Part shown: positions 11,243 to 19,742 of the stretch, one piece after another
How the letters are laid out: the number at the start of each line of letters is the position of its first letter
Numbering within the stretch: position 1 is the stretch's first letter
Assembly (NCBI GenBank): GCA_028712475.1
Contig: JAQTQB010000003.1
Span: 186,001-250,000, forward strand
Length of the DNA stretch: 64,000 bases
DNA from: Verrucomicrobiales bacterium
Lineage (GTDB): Bacteria > Verrucomicrobiota > Verrucomicrobiia > Limisphaerales > UBA11358
Direction: 5' to 3'
Translations under genes and position numbers: made by a program
The notes under the pieces: generated by a model
The model's database searches: none
What the model saw: the letters and a program-made list of their open reading frames with translations, nothing else
Told to the model about the DNA's origin: nothing

Positions 11243-12772
11243 ATGCAAAAAATCAAACTCACACCCTCACGCCGAATCACCGCCAAATCCAATAACGGTC
11301 AGACGAAAGCCATATTAAACGAAGTCAGCGAGACGTTCGCCAAGTTCGCCGCGCAGACGCCGGCGGGCAAAGACTACATCGTCCGCGACTTCTCGCTCGC
11401 CGAATGGGGTCGCAAGGAAATCGCCATCGCCGAGCATGAAATGCCCGGCCTGATGTCCGTGCGCCAGAAATACGCGAAACAGAAGCCGCTCAAAGGCGTG
11501 CGCATCACCGGCTCGTTGCACATGACGATTCAGACCGCCGTGCTGATTGAGACGCTTGTGGCGCTTGGTGCCAATGTGCGTTGGGCTTCGTGCAATATCT
11601 TCTCCACGCAGGATCACGCGGCCTCCGCGATTGCGGCGACCGGCACGCCGGTGTTCGCGTGGAAGGGCGAGACGCTTGAGGAATATTGGGAGCTCACGCT
11701 CAAGGCGATTTTGTTCCCCGGCGATTTCGGCCCGCAGCTCGTCGTGGACGACGGCGGCGACGTGACGCTGCTTATCCACAAAGGCTACGAACTCGAAAAA
11801 GGTTCCAAGTGGGCCTACGAAACCAAGGGCGACAGCCACGAAGTTTCCGTGGTGAAAGCGCTCCTCCGCCGGCTCGCGAAAGAGAAGCCCGGCCTCTGGA
11901 CGAAGATTGTAAAAGACTGGAAAGGCGTTTCCGAGGAGACGACCACCGGTGTGCATCGCCTTTACCAGATGAAAGACGCGGGCAAGTTGCTCGTGCCCGC
12001 CATCAACGTGAACGACTCCGTCACCAAGTCCAAGTTCGACAATCTTTACGGCTGCCGCGAATCTCTCGCGGACGGCATCAAGCGCGCCACCGACGTCATG
12101 CTCGCGGGCAAGGTCGCCGTCGTCTGCGGTTACGGAGATGTTGGCAAAGGCTGCGCGCATTCGCTCCGCGCCTACGGTTCCCGTGTCGTGGTCACCGAGA
12201 TTGATCCGATCAATGCGTTGCAAGCCGCGATGGAAGGCTTCGAGGTCAACACCGTCGAAAGCACGCTCGGCGTCGGCGACATCTACGTCACCACTACCGG
12301 CAATTGCGACATCATCACCGCCGCGCACATGCTGGCGATGAAGGATCAGGCCATCGTTTGCAACATCGGCCATTTTGACAACGAGATCCAAGTGGACGCG
12401 CTAAAGAAGGTCAAAGGCGTGCGCATCGAGAACATCAAGCCGCAATACGACCGCTATTATCTGCCCGGCAACAAGAGCATCTACATGCTCGCCGAAGGCC
12501 GCCTCGTGAACCTCGGCTGCGCCACCGGCCATCCGAGCTTCGTGATGTCGAACAGCTTCACGAACCAGACGCTCGCGCAGATTGACCTCTGGGCGAACAA
12601 GGATAAATACGAGAAGTCAGTTTATCGCCTCTCGAAGAAACTCGACGAAGAAGTCGCCCGTCTGCACCTGGAAAAAATCGGCGTGGTGCTGACCAAGCTC
12701 ACGAAGGCGCAGGCCGAATACCTTAACGTGCCGGTCGAAGGCCCGTATAAGCCGGAGCACTATCGCTACTAA
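11243..12772 (+). CDS. ahcY: Adenosylhomocysteinase (SAH hydrolase)
   Basis: Hydrolyses S-adenosylhomocysteine to adenosine and homocysteine, relieving product inhibition of methyltransferases. Landmarks: [33 protein letters not shown] [20 protein letters not shown], the NAD-binding [23 protein letters not shown], and the C-terminal KPEHYRY. In this family the C-terminal Lys and Tyr reach into the NAD site of the neighbouring subunit. The enzyme completes the SAM cycle with metK. At 509 residues it has the long form with the extra segment. Its final 79 bases are repeated about 1.08 kb downstream. Confidence 0.97.
   Translation: MQKIKLTPSRRITAKSNNGQTKAILNEVSETFAKFAAQTPAGKDYIVRDFSLAEWGRKEIAIAEHEMPGLMSVRQKYAKQKPLKGVRITGSLHMTIQTAVLIETLVALGANVRWASCNIFSTQDHAASAIAATGTPVFAWKGETLEEYWELTLKAILFPGDFGPQLVVDDGGDVTLLIHKGYELEKGSKWAYETKGDSHEVSVVKALLRRLAKEKPGLWTKIVKDWKGVSEETTTGVHRLYQMKDAGKLLVPAINVNDSVTKSKFDNLYGCRESLADGIKRATDVMLAGKVAVVCGYGDVGKGCAHSLRAYGSRVVVTEIDPINALQAAMEGFEVNTVESTLGVGDIYVTTTGNCDIITAAHMLAMKDQAIVCNIGHFDNEIQVDALKKVKGVRIENIKPQYDRYYLPGNKSIYMLAEGRLVNLGCATGHPSFVMSNSFTNQTLAQIDLWANKDKYEKSVYRLSKKLDEEVARLHLEKIGVVLTKLTKAQAEYLNVPVEGPYKPEHYRY
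12694..12772 (+). repeat. 79-bp direct repeat, copy 1 (3' end of ahcY)
   Basis: Matches 13770-13848 at 73 of 79 positions. Five differences are synonymous third-position changes (Lys, Leu, Val, Gly, Tyr codons) and the sixth alters the stop (TAA versus TGA). The segment encodes [20 protein letters not shown] then EHYRY in both copies. Confidence 0.95.
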
Positions 12773-12794
12773 GCGGATTCAAATCTGAAATACG

Positions 12795-12822
12795 AAAGGC
12801 GAACGGGCAACCGTTCGCCTTT
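12795..12822 (+). terminator. Probable intrinsic terminator / hairpin after ahcY
   Basis: A 12-bp stem AAAGGCGAACGG / CCGTTCGCCTTT with GCAA loop, 22 bases after the ahcY stop. The T-run is short (TTTCG), so termination may be partial. A close relative of this hairpin lies at 15981-16013. Confidence 0.6.
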
Positions 12823-12901
12823 CGCCTTGTTCAATTATTCCAATGCTTGCATGCAAATTTTCAGTCATCATTAAATCACGGTTTGTGAGACAATCCGGCA
12901 G

Positions 12902-13768
12902 ATGAGCAAAGATGCAAAAAAACTTAAGTCCGTGTTTCCCGGTCGTCTTTGCCGGCTGGTTCTGACCTGTGTCGCGCTTTATGTGGTGGCTTGCATCGGC
13001 TGCGCTTCTTATCAGCGCCGGCTGATTTATTTTCCGCCGCACTTTACGGCCGAACAAGTGAAGGAATCGGCCAAGGCCGCCGGGCTTGAGCGCTGGAACA
13101 ATCCGGCCGGCCAGGCCATCGGCATGAAGCGGCTGTCTGCCAAACAGCCGGCGGATGGCCGGGTGCTGATTGCATATGGCAACGGCAGTTGGTCGGTTGG
13201 CTGCGCTCATTATGCGGATGATATCCAGAACCTCGCCACGTTCGACGTATTCATTCTGGAGTATCCCGGCTACGCGGATCGCACCGGCTCGCCCAGTCAG
13301 AAAAGCATTTTTCACGCGGCGGCGGAGGCGCTTCAATTGCTGGACACGAACAAGCCGGTTTATCTCGTGGGTGAATCGCTCGGCAGCGGTGTCGCCGCAT
13401 ATCTGGCGGGAACGCACCCCGACAGGATTGCCGGCATCATTCTGCTTTCGCCTTACAACCGGCTGACAAGCGTTGCGCAGGATCATATGCCTTTTTTGCC
13501 GGTGTGGCTTTTGCTTGTTGATAGATTTCCATCGGAAGATTACTTGCGCGATTATCACGGACCAGTCGGGATCATGGTGGACGGGCGCGATGAAGTTGTG
13601 CCGGAGAAATTCGGGCTTCGTCTTTATGACGGCTATGCCGGCCCAAAACGGCTTTGGAGGTTTCCCGACGGCTATCACATTTCCATCATGGAGCCTCCGG
13701 AGAAATTCTGGGGCGAAGTCCTGGATTTTTGGCAAACCAACAACTCGAACGCCTTGGGGCAAAGATGA
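12902..13768 (+). CDS. Exported alpha/beta hydrolase (probable lipoprotein)
   Basis: 288 residues. The N-terminus has basic residues and a hydrophobic stretch ending VVAC31, a plausible lipobox. Catalytic triad: Ser159 in GESLGSG, Asp230 in VDGRDEVVP, His259 in DGYHIS. The fold resembles the BEM46/FrsA-like serine hydrolases; the substrate is unknown. Its TGA overlaps an ATG (13765) that opens a 27-codon copy of the AhcY tail. The whole gene lies between two copies of the ahcY 3' end, so it looks like cargo inserted at that end. Confidence 0.85.
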   Translation: MSKDAKKLKSVFPGRLCRLVLTCVALYVVACIGCASYQRRLIYFPPHFTAEQVKESAKAAGLERWNNPAGQAIGMKRLSAKQPADGRVLIAYGNGSWSVGCAHYADDIQNLATFDVFILEYPGYADRTGSPSQKSIFHAAAEALQLLDTNKPVYLVGESLGSGVAAYLAGTHPDRIAGIILLSPYNRLTSVAQDHMPFLPVWLLLVDRFPSEDYLRDYHGPVGIMVDGRDEVVPEKFGLRLYDGYAGPKRLWRFPDGYHISIMEPPEKFWGEVLDFWQTNNSNALGQR

Positions 13769-13848
13769 TCAAGCTCACGAAAGCGCAGGCCGAATACCTC
13801 AACGTGCCGGTTGAAGGGCCGTATAAGCCGGAGCACTACCGCTACTGA
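13765..13848 (+). pseudogene. Orphan copy of the AhcY C-terminal tail (27-codon reading frame)
   Basis: The ATG at 13765 overlaps the hydrolase stop (ATGA), and the frame encodes the last residues of AhcY without change ([20 protein letters not shown] plus RY) before TGA at 13846-13848. The simplest reading is a remnant left by an insertion into the 3' end of ahcY. Because only synonymous changes have accumulated and a coupled start exists, translation of a 27-residue peptide cannot be excluded. Confidence 0.75.
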
Positions 13849-13874
13849 AAAATTCTGCTCCGCAAAATCTCACA

Positions 13875-13901
13875 GGCGCGTCAGCAATGACGCGCCTTTT
13901 T
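13875..13901 (+). terminator. Intrinsic terminator
   Basis: Perfect 9-bp stem GGCGCGTCA / TGACGCGCC with GCAA loop, followed by TTTTTG. It lies 26 bases after the second ahcY end and is probably the original ahcY terminator. Confidence 0.88.
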
Positions 13902-13904
13902 GTT

Positions 13905-14210
13905 TAGTAGCGTCAGGCATCTTGCCTGACGTAGAGGGCCGGCGTCCCGCCGCCCGGAAAATGGCAGCGATATCTTGCGGCTCTCAAAAATTTCCAGCGG
14001 CTTGGCAGTGCGGTGGATTTTTTCCGCCGGGCTGGAAGCCACGGCTCTACGGCAGGCAGGATGCCCGCCGCTACGACGGCGCGCGGGCTTCAGCCCGCTT
14101 CAGCGCACGCAGGGACGGAGACGCTGGAACTTTTTCTGCGGGCGGGTAGGCGTGAGTTGAAGCGGCGTGAACGCCGCGCGCCGCTGACGGACTGCGCCGC
14201 GCGAAACTAT
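13905..14210. repeat. Cluster of GC-rich hairpin repeats
   Basis: No convincing gene. It starts with GTAGCGTCAGGCATCTTGCC then TGACGTAGAG, related to the 50-bp double-hairpin family (GTAGCG plus stem TCAGGCA-tct-TGCCTGA). More palindromes follow, e.g. GCGGGCTTCAGCCCGC near 14085 and GGCGTGAACGCC near 14163. It separates the ahcY unit from the convergent sigma factor gene. Confidence 0.65.
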
Positions 14211-14250
14211 TTCACCTTTTCAACCACGAGCATTTTTCGGGGATGGGAAG

Positions 14251-15858
14251 TCATTTTTTCTGACTCGCCTTGATTCTTTCGATTTCGTTTTTGTTTTCTT
14301 CGACCGTCAAAACTTTTCTGACCTTGCCTTTGGCGTCAGTCCAATAGGGAACATTGTTGGAATAAAACAACGGCATGTAATTCGGATTGCTTGTTTTGAT
14401 TAACATGTCCGGGTCGAGATCAGTTGCGGACAGATGGCTGCTGGAAATTTCAAGCGTCTTGATTCGTATGGTAAAAGCCTTGGCGTCCGGGCTCGCCGTG
14501 TTCCCATAATAACGGGTAATCTCAACTGGAAATCGCCCGCCCAAGAAATGCGGGTCATAGCGATAAGCAATGATGCCATCAGGCAGACCGGCATTGCCAC
14601 CCGAACCGATTGCGCTGACGGTTGCGCTAACTGGCAACCCGTTTTGCTCGCTGAATTCCACGGCATATTTCTTGCCCTCATCCCCTTCAAAAGTCATTTT
14701 CCTATGGCCATCTGACCAAGTGATGTTTTTTGGATTTGCGGTTGTGATGCCGGAAGTGGTCAGCAGGTTGATGGTCATTCTAGAAACCAAACCACCGGCG
14801 GTAATGCCGCCAGATTCACCATCGGCCTTGTTCAATTGGGAATTATATTTCGTCAATTGTCCTCCGATTGTCTGCCAAGTAGTGTCGCCAAATCTTCCTG
14901 CCATGCCTCCGCCAAAATCCATCCGGTAATCTTCACCGTCCAATGCGAAGGTGAATGACTGTTTTTGTGCGCCAGCGGGGAAACCGGGGGGAAGCGTTTT
15001 TAAGTTAATTTCTTTTTCAATGGTTGCATTTGCGATGATCGGCGGTTTTTCCAGAAGCGAATAGACCGTTGGCTGAGATTGAGCCAATGCAATTGTCGCC
15101 GCGCCGCCTGCAATTAGTGCCGTTACGCTCACGCCAACCGCGAGTTTAATTTTCAACCAAGTCATTGTTTTCATAGTTGTTTTTACGAGTGTTGTTACTG
15201 TTGCCGAAATTAAGGTTCCTTTCGCCGCCGCCGCCGTGACGGTTGCCGCCAGGCCCGGCGGCGCGGCTTGCACGGAGTTTGCGGAAATCGCCGCTGTCAA
15301 AACCGTCGCCGTCAGCGTCACGCCGCGTTTGGTGAACCAGCCGCGCAGTTTTTCCACGGCGCGGGTCACGCGCTTCTTGGCCGCGTCCTCGCTCGCGCCC
15401 AGCGCCACGCCGACTTCGCCCAGGCTCTTGCCATCGAAATACCGCAGCACGACGGCGTGACGATCCGCCGCGCTCAATCCGGCCAGCGCGTCGTCCAGCA
15501 GCGGCGCGATGTTCGGCCAGGCTTCGGACTCGTTTTCATTCAAGGCGGTTTGCATGTGAGCCTCCTGTTCGCGGCGGGTGCGGCGGATTTCGCTGCGGAT
15601 GAACGTCAGCGCCGTCAGCCGCGCGGTTTCATACAGCCAGCCGGTGAGGATGACTTTCCCGCCCAGCCGCCCGGACTTTTTGGCGAGGATGACGAAGACG
15701 GCCTGGGTGATCTCCTCGGCGGCGTGGACGTTGCGCGTATGGCGCAGCGCGACGGAAAAGACCTTGTCCACATGGCGCGTGACGAGCGCGGCAAAGGCGG
15801 CTTCGGAGTTTTGCTCCGCGTATTGCCGCAGCAGGGCGTGGTCATCCAGTTCGTGCAT
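14251..15858 (-). CDS. ECF sigma factor fused to a membrane anchor and exported domain
   Basis: Residues 1-95 match sigma region 2 (LLRQYAEQNSEAAFAALVTRH; AEEITQAVFVILAKK). Residues 125-175 match region 4 (LSAADRHAVVLRYFDGKSLG; ASEDAAKKRVTRAVEKLR). After an Ala/Thr-rich linker, residues about 236-260 form one transmembrane helix. The remaining 275 residues should be outside the cytoplasm and look beta-rich, with no family I recognise. No separate anti-sigma gene is adjacent. A single polypeptide could therefore sense outside and regulate inside, with release possibly needing proteolysis (inference). ECF proteins with long C-terminal extensions are known from Verrucomicrobia and Planctomycetes. 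Confidence 0.85.
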   Translation of the reverse strand: MHELDDHALLRQYAEQNSEAAFAALVTRHVDKVFSVALRHTRNVHAAEEITQAVFVILAKKSGRLGGKVILTGWLYETARLTALTFIRSEIRRTRREQEAHMQTALNENESEAWPNIAPLLDDALAGLSAADRHAVVLRYFDGKSLGEVGVALGASEDAAKKRVTRAVEKLRGWFTKRGVTLTATVLTAAISANSVQAAPPGLAATVTAAAAKGTLISATVTTLVKTTMKTMTWLKIKLAVGVSVTALIAGGAATIALAQSQPTVYSLLEKPPIIANATIEKEINLKTLPPGFPAGAQKQSFTFALDGEDYRMDFGGGMAGRFGDTTWQTIGGQLTKYNSQLNKADGESGGITAGGLVSRMTINLLTTSGITTANPKNITWSDGHRKMTFEGDEGKKYAVEFSEQNGLPVSATVSAIGSGGNAGLPDGIIAYRYDPHFLGGRFPVEITRYYGNTASPDAKAFTIRIKTLEISSSHLSATDLDPDMLIKTSNPNYMPLFYSNNVPYWTDAKGKVRKVLTVEENKNEIERIKASQKK

Positions 15859-15902
15859 CTACTATTAAATGCCGCCAAACGTGAAAAGGGGACAGATTAT
15901 TT

Positions 15903-16013
15903 TTCAACCGCAGTAGCGGCGCGTCGGAAGATCGCAGCCAGTTTTGCCGCGCTCTGCCGAGACGCAGCTACGGAAATACGAAAGACGAACGGAATTTCCG
16001 TTCGCCTTTTTTG
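15903..16013. repeat. Two hairpin repeats in a divergent intergenic region
   Basis: At 15911-15970 an imperfect inverted repeat runs from GTAGCGGCGCGTCGG to CCGAGACGCAGCTAC. At 15981-16013 a hairpin (CGAACGGAA/TTTCCGTTCG then CCTTTTTT) closely resembles the one after ahcY (shared flank GAAATACGAAAG). Because the two flanking genes diverge, the second cannot be a simple terminator for either; it looks like a dispersed element. Confidence 0.7.
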
Positions 16014-16056
16014 CGCGCTTGAACAATCCACCGCCATTTCGGATGATTGGAAAAAT

Positions 16057-16941
16057 ATGTTTCGCATCGGCATAGACCTCGGCGGCACGAAGATTGAAGG
16101 CATTGTTCTGGACACGCAGGGCAGGGAGCTTTTCCGCAGACGCGTGGACACGGAGCGGGAAAAGGGTTACGCCCACATCCTGAACCGCATCAAGGCGGTG
16201 CATGACGAGCTGGCCGCCAGCATTTCTGGCGCGCAGCACACGTTCGGCATCGGCACGCCCGGCGTGGTCTCGCCCCGCACCGGCCTGTTGAAAAATTCCA
16301 ACACGGTCTGCATGAACGGCCAGCCGGTGCAGGCGGATCTGGAAAGGCTGCTGGACCGCAAAATTGGAATCCAGAACGACGCGAATTGTTTTGCGATGGC
16401 GGAGGCGCTGCTCGGCGCGGGCAAGGGGAAGAAGCTGGTTTTCGGCGTCATCATGGGCACGGGCTGCGGCGGGGGGATCGTCCACAACGGCGAGGTTCTG
16501 ACCGGGCCGCAAGGCATCGGCGGCGAATGGGGGCACATGTCCATTGATCCGAACGGCCCGAGGTGCTACTGCGGCCAGCTTGGCTGCGTGGAGACTTTCA
16601 TCAGCGGCGGCGGATTGCAAAATCGCTACGCGGAGCAGTTCGGCGTGAAGCGGTCGCTCCGGGACATTGAGAAAGATTACTACGCCGGTGAACCAAACGC
16701 GGTGGCGTTCATGAAGGTTTTTTTCGGCCACTTCGGTCGCGCGGTGGCAAACCTGATTGACATTCTCGACCCGGACGTGGTCGTGCTGGGCGGCGGCGTG
16801 TCCAAGTTCGACGCGCTCTACACGGAAGGCATCGCGGAGGTGGCGAGGTTCGTGTTCAACGACCAACTGGAAACGCCCATCGTCAAACACCAGATCGGCG
16901 ATTCCGCCGGCGTGATCGGCGCGGCGTTGATCGGGGTTTGA
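16057..16941 (+). CDS. ROK-family sugar kinase (glucokinase / N-acetylhexosamine kinase type)
   Basis: 294 residues starting MFRIGIDLGGTKIEG. ATP-binding GIDLGGTK at 5-12, catalytic Asp108 in QNDANCF, glycine motif GTGCGGGIV, and the ROK zinc site His160 with Cys170, Cys172 and Cys177 (CYCGQLGC). It lacks an N-terminal HTH, so it is an enzyme rather than a NagC-type repressor. Substrate is probably glucose, mannose, fructose or an N-acetylhexosamine; sequence alone does not decide. Its TGA shares one base with the next gene's ATG. Confidence 0.93.
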   Translation: MFRIGIDLGGTKIEGIVLDTQGRELFRRRVDTEREKGYAHILNRIKAVHDELAASISGAQHTFGIGTPGVVSPRTGLLKNSNTVCMNGQPVQADLERLLDRKIGIQNDANCFAMAEALLGAGKGKKLVFGVIMGTGCGGGIVHNGEVLTGPQGIGGEWGHMSIDPNGPRCYCGQLGCVETFISGGGLQNRYAEQFGVKRSLRDIEKDYYAGEPNAVAFMKVFFGHFGRAVANLIDILDPDVVVLGGGVSKFDALYTEGIAEVARFVFNDQLETPIVKHQIGDSAGVIGAALIGV

Positions 16942-17315
16942 TGAATGTGCCGGACAAATTGAACCGGATGTTTCGCGCGCCGAAATTGACGCGGACGCGG
17001 ATCGTTCTTGCGCTGGCGGTGGCGGCGAGCGCAGACGGCCTGCAATTTATCTTCGCCCCGCTACCGTTCATTGACCAGGCGATTGATGTGGTGGCCTTTT
17101 TGCTGACAGTCTGGGCGATTGGTTTTCATCTGCTCCTGCTGCCCACGTTCATCGCGGAATTTTTCCCGGTCGTGGACATGCTGCCCACTTGGACGGCATG
17201 TGTCATCGCCGTGATCGCCCTGCGGAAGCGGGAGCAAAACGCGCCGACTTCACCGCCGCCGGATTTGCCGGCCAAATCGGCCAACCCAACCGATGTCATT
17301 GATTTGCCGCCGTGA
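16941..17315 (+). CDS. Small integral membrane protein
   Basis: 124 residues. A basic N-terminus (KLNRMFRAPKLTRTR) is followed by two or three hydrophobic segments (IVLALAVAASADGLQFIF; VVAFLLTVWAIGFHLLLLPT; WTACVIAVIAL) and a Pro-rich cytoplasmic-type tail. The start overlaps the kinase stop, so translation is probably coupled. The last 20 bases overlap the end of the convergent galactosidase gene. No characterised family recognised. Confidence 0.75.
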   Translation: MNVPDKLNRMFRAPKLTRTRIVLALAVAASADGLQFIFAPLPFIDQAIDVVAFLLTVWAIGFHLLLLPTFIAEFFPVVDMLPTWTACVIAVIALRKREQNAPTSPPPDLPAKSANPTDVIDLPP

Positions 17316-18891
17316 GTTTGTAGAACACCACGCCATGCGAAGGGATGGTCAGTGGCAAAACTCCGTTCGCTGCGTCCACGTCGGCAAGATTTTTCTGCCG
17401 CCACAAATCGCGGACGTGTTGTTTTCCACTGAAGCCAAGCGGCGAGAGCTGGTTGAAATCCAGATTCACCGTCGCAGAACCGAGGTTGAAAAAGCCGAGT
17501 GCGTGTCCGCCGTCTTCCAGTTGTTTTTTAAAAACACGCACGTCGCCATTGGTCAGCACGCACGTCGCGGATTTGCCGAGGGCGTCCTGGTCAATCGCCA
17601 GCACTTCGTCGTTGCTCAAGAGGTTCAGCGTGAAATCGTCAATCTTGGTCATGTCGCAACCGATGAGCAACGGCGCGGACAGCAGGCACCAGAGGCTGAT
17701 GTGAGTGTATTGCTCGTCCGGGGTCAGGCGTGACGGGTGCATCTTGCCCCAGCCGACTTCGCCGACGACGAGCATGTCCGGATCGTTCCAATTTCCCGGC
17801 TTCGAGTAGGGCGCGGCCTTGTCCTGGCCGAAGCCGATGGAAGAAAGGCTGCCCTGCCAGTCAAACTCGGTTTTTCCCCAAAGGTCAACGATGTCGCCGG
17901 TCGTGCGCCAGCAATTGCCGCCGACCGAGCCGCCCCACTTCCACACATCGGCCATGCCGTATTGGCAAAGGCTGAAAACGATGTCGCGGTCCTGCTCGCG
18001 CAGATATTTCCCCATGAGCCGGTAGGGATAAATCGCGCCCTCGTTGTTCGTCGCCGTCTTGCCCCACAGCGGGATGCCCGTGGTGTTGGTGATCTGGCCG
18101 GAGGCGATTTCGCCGTAACTGCACCAATCGTATTTCAAATAATCAAACCCCCACTTCGCGTAAGTTGCAGCGTCCTGCTGCTCATGCTGCCAGCTTCCAG
18201 TGCAACCACCGCACGTCCACGGACCGGGCGAGGAATAAAGTCCCGCCTTCAAGCCGAGGCCATGAATGTAATCCGCCAAACCTTTCATGTCTGGGAAACG
18301 CGAGTTTGGCATGATGAAACCATTCGCATCGCGGAATTCCCCGTGCAACGTCGGGTCTGTCGAGTCGCGATGGTTCTGCCAGAAATCGTCCACGTTGATG
18401 TAAGTCCAGCCGTGGTTGATGAGACCGCTGTTCACCATTGCGTCCGCCGCGCTTTTGATCCTTGCCTCCGAAACCGCGCCGGCAAAACAATTCCAACTGT
18501 TCCAGCCCATCGGCGGCGTGAGCGAGATCTGGTCGCCGCAGACGATGCGGAATTTTTTCTCCGCCGCGCCGGGCGCATTTTTCGCGCGCAGCGTGACGGT
18601 GAATTCGCCCCTGGTTTTCAATGACCCGGTGATGCGGCCGGTTTTGGAATCCAGCTTCAAACCGCGCGGCAGGTTCTTCGCGGAAAACTTGATCGGACGT
18701 TCGCCCGTGGCTGGAATGGTGAACAGAAACGGCGAGCCGGGGCGCACGCCGAAGACGTTTGGGCCGTTGATGCGCGGCGTGGCCGGCGCTGGCGGCGTGA
18801 GAATGTAGGGCGCGACCGGCGCATTCGTGTCGTCAGCGCGGAGGTTCAGGGAGAAACAAAGTGCAAGCGCGAGGAACAGGCGTGATTTCAT
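17296..18891 (-). CDS. Exported alpha-galactosidase, GH27
   Basis: Signal peptide (MKSRLFLALALCFSLNLRA), then a short Ig/cadherin-like domain (GLKLDSKTGRITGSLKTRGE), then the GH27 barrel. The barrel opens with TPPMGWNSWNCF and has YINVDDFW, the nucleophile Asp in LKYDWCSYG, the acid/base Asp in RTTGDI, and DPDMLVVG. A beta-sandwich C-terminal domain follows. It should release terminal alpha-galactose from plant or algal polysaccharides in the periplasm or outside. ATG at 18891 chosen; the GTG three bases earlier is less likely. Divergent from rdgB. Confidence 0.93.
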   Translation of the reverse strand: MKSRLFLALALCFSLNLRADDTNAPVAPYILTPPAPATPRINGPNVFGVRPGSPFLFTIPATGERPIKFSAKNLPRGLKLDSKTGRITGSLKTRGEFTVTLRAKNAPGAAEKKFRIVCGDQISLTPPMGWNSWNCFAGAVSEARIKSAADAMVNSGLINHGWTYINVDDFWQNHRDSTDPTLHGEFRDANGFIMPNSRFPDMKGLADYIHGLGLKAGLYSSPGPWTCGGCTGSWQHEQQDAATYAKWGFDYLKYDWCSYGEIASGQITNTTGIPLWGKTATNNEGAIYPYRLMGKYLREQDRDIVFSLCQYGMADVWKWGGSVGGNCWRTTGDIVDLWGKTEFDWQGSLSSIGFGQDKAAPYSKPGNWNDPDMLVVGEVGWGKMHPSRLTPDEQYTHISLWCLLSAPLLIGCDMTKIDDFTLNLLSNDEVLAIDQDALGKSATCVLTNGDVRVFKKQLEDGGHALGFFNLGSATVNLDFNQLSPLGFSGKQHVRDLWRQKNLADVDAANGVLPLTIPSHGVVFYKLTAANQ

Positions 18892-18961
18892 CACATGATT
18901 TTGCCGTTGGAATTTATTGCGTCAAGCTCGCCTGTGGAAAAATCTTCGCTAATCTTGGCGC

Positions 18962-19666
18962 ATGACGACGCTGCTCATCGCCACGCGCAACGCCCACAAG
19001 GTCGGAGAAATCCGGGCCATTCTCGGCGGACAATTTCAATTTCTCACGCTCAATGATTTCCCCGATGCGCCCAAAGTCATTGAGGACGCGGACACCTTTG
19101 CGGGCAATGCGACGAAGAAGGCTGTAGAACTTGCGCGGTGGCTGGCGGCGGATAATTCAAAATTAAAAATTAAAAATTCAAAACCGGATTTCGTTCTCGC
19201 CGATGATTCCGGCCTGGAAGTGGACGTGCTCGGCGGTGCGCCCGGCGTGCATTCCGCGCGCTTTGCCGCTCTCGACAAGGGCGAAAATTCCCATGACACC
19301 GACAACAACGCCAAGCTGCTGCGCCTGCTCAAAGATGTGCCGCTGGAAAAGCGCACGGCGCGGTTCCGCTGTGTGATCGCGCTCGTGGTGGTGCCGCACG
19401 AAAAAGTTGAAAGCGCCTCGCCGGTTTGTTTTGCGGACGAATTTGAGCCGCAGATTTTTGATGGCGCGTGCGAAGGGCGGATTCAGTTTTTTGCCAGCGG
19501 ACAAGGCGGTTTCGGCTACGACCCGCTGTTTGTGCCGGGTGGGTTCACACAATCGTTCGCGGAACTCGGTGAAGACGTGAAAAATAAATTGAGCCACCGC
19601 GCCACGGCTCTGGCCAAGCTGAAGGAATTTTTCAACCACCAGGACACCAAGACACAAAGGAGTTGA
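18962..19666 (+). CDS. rdgB: XTP/dITP diphosphatase (RdgB/HAM1) with repeat-encoded segments
   Basis: Removes non-canonical purine nucleotides (XTP, ITP) from the pool. N-terminal LLIATRNAHKVGEIRAIL, the active-site ADDSGLEVDVLGGAPGVHSA, the loop FGYDPLF, and the C-terminal KNKLSHRATAL are all present. Residues 64-74 (DNSKLKIKNSK) come from an in-frame AATTAAA tandem repeat just before the active-site loop. The last ten residues (NHQDTKTQRS) are read from the left arm of a hairpin repeat, replacing whatever tail existed. A sequence TAATCT lies 6 bases before the ATG, hinting at a leaderless message. Confidence 0.94.
   Translation: MTTLLIATRNAHKVGEIRAILGGQFQFLTLNDFPDAPKVIEDADTFAGNATKKAVELARWLAADNSKLKIKNSKPDFVLADDSGLEVDVLGGAPGVHSARFAALDKGENSHDTDNNAKLLRLLKDVPLEKRTARFRCVIALVVVPHEKVESASPVCFADEFEPQIFDGACEGRIQFFASGQGGFGYDPLFVPGGFTQSFAELGEDVKNKLSHRATALAKLKEFFNHQDTKTQRS
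19152..19183. repeat. In-frame tandem repeat AAAATTA in rdgB
   Basis: AATTCAAAATTAAAAATTAA then AAATTCAAAA, read as NSKLKIKNSK. The same AAAATTA unit builds the hairpin at 49241-49342. Confidence 0.8.
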
Positions 19667-19698
19667 AAATTCCTGGTGCTTTCGTGCCTTGGTGGTTA
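19633..19698. repeat. Hairpin with arms ACCACCAAGACAC type (copy 1)
   Basis: Left arm 19633-19663 (CAACCACCAGGACACCAAGA, then CACAAAGGA) pairs with right arm 19670-19698 (TCCTGGTGCTTTCGTGCCTT then GGTGGTTA). The rdgB stop lies inside it. Related hairpins at 51341-51402, 62840-62939 and 63690-63773. Confidence 0.85.
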
Positions 19699-19742
19699 TT
19701 GGGCTGTTTCTGCAGGGTTTAACTTCGCGTTGCCTCCAATGG

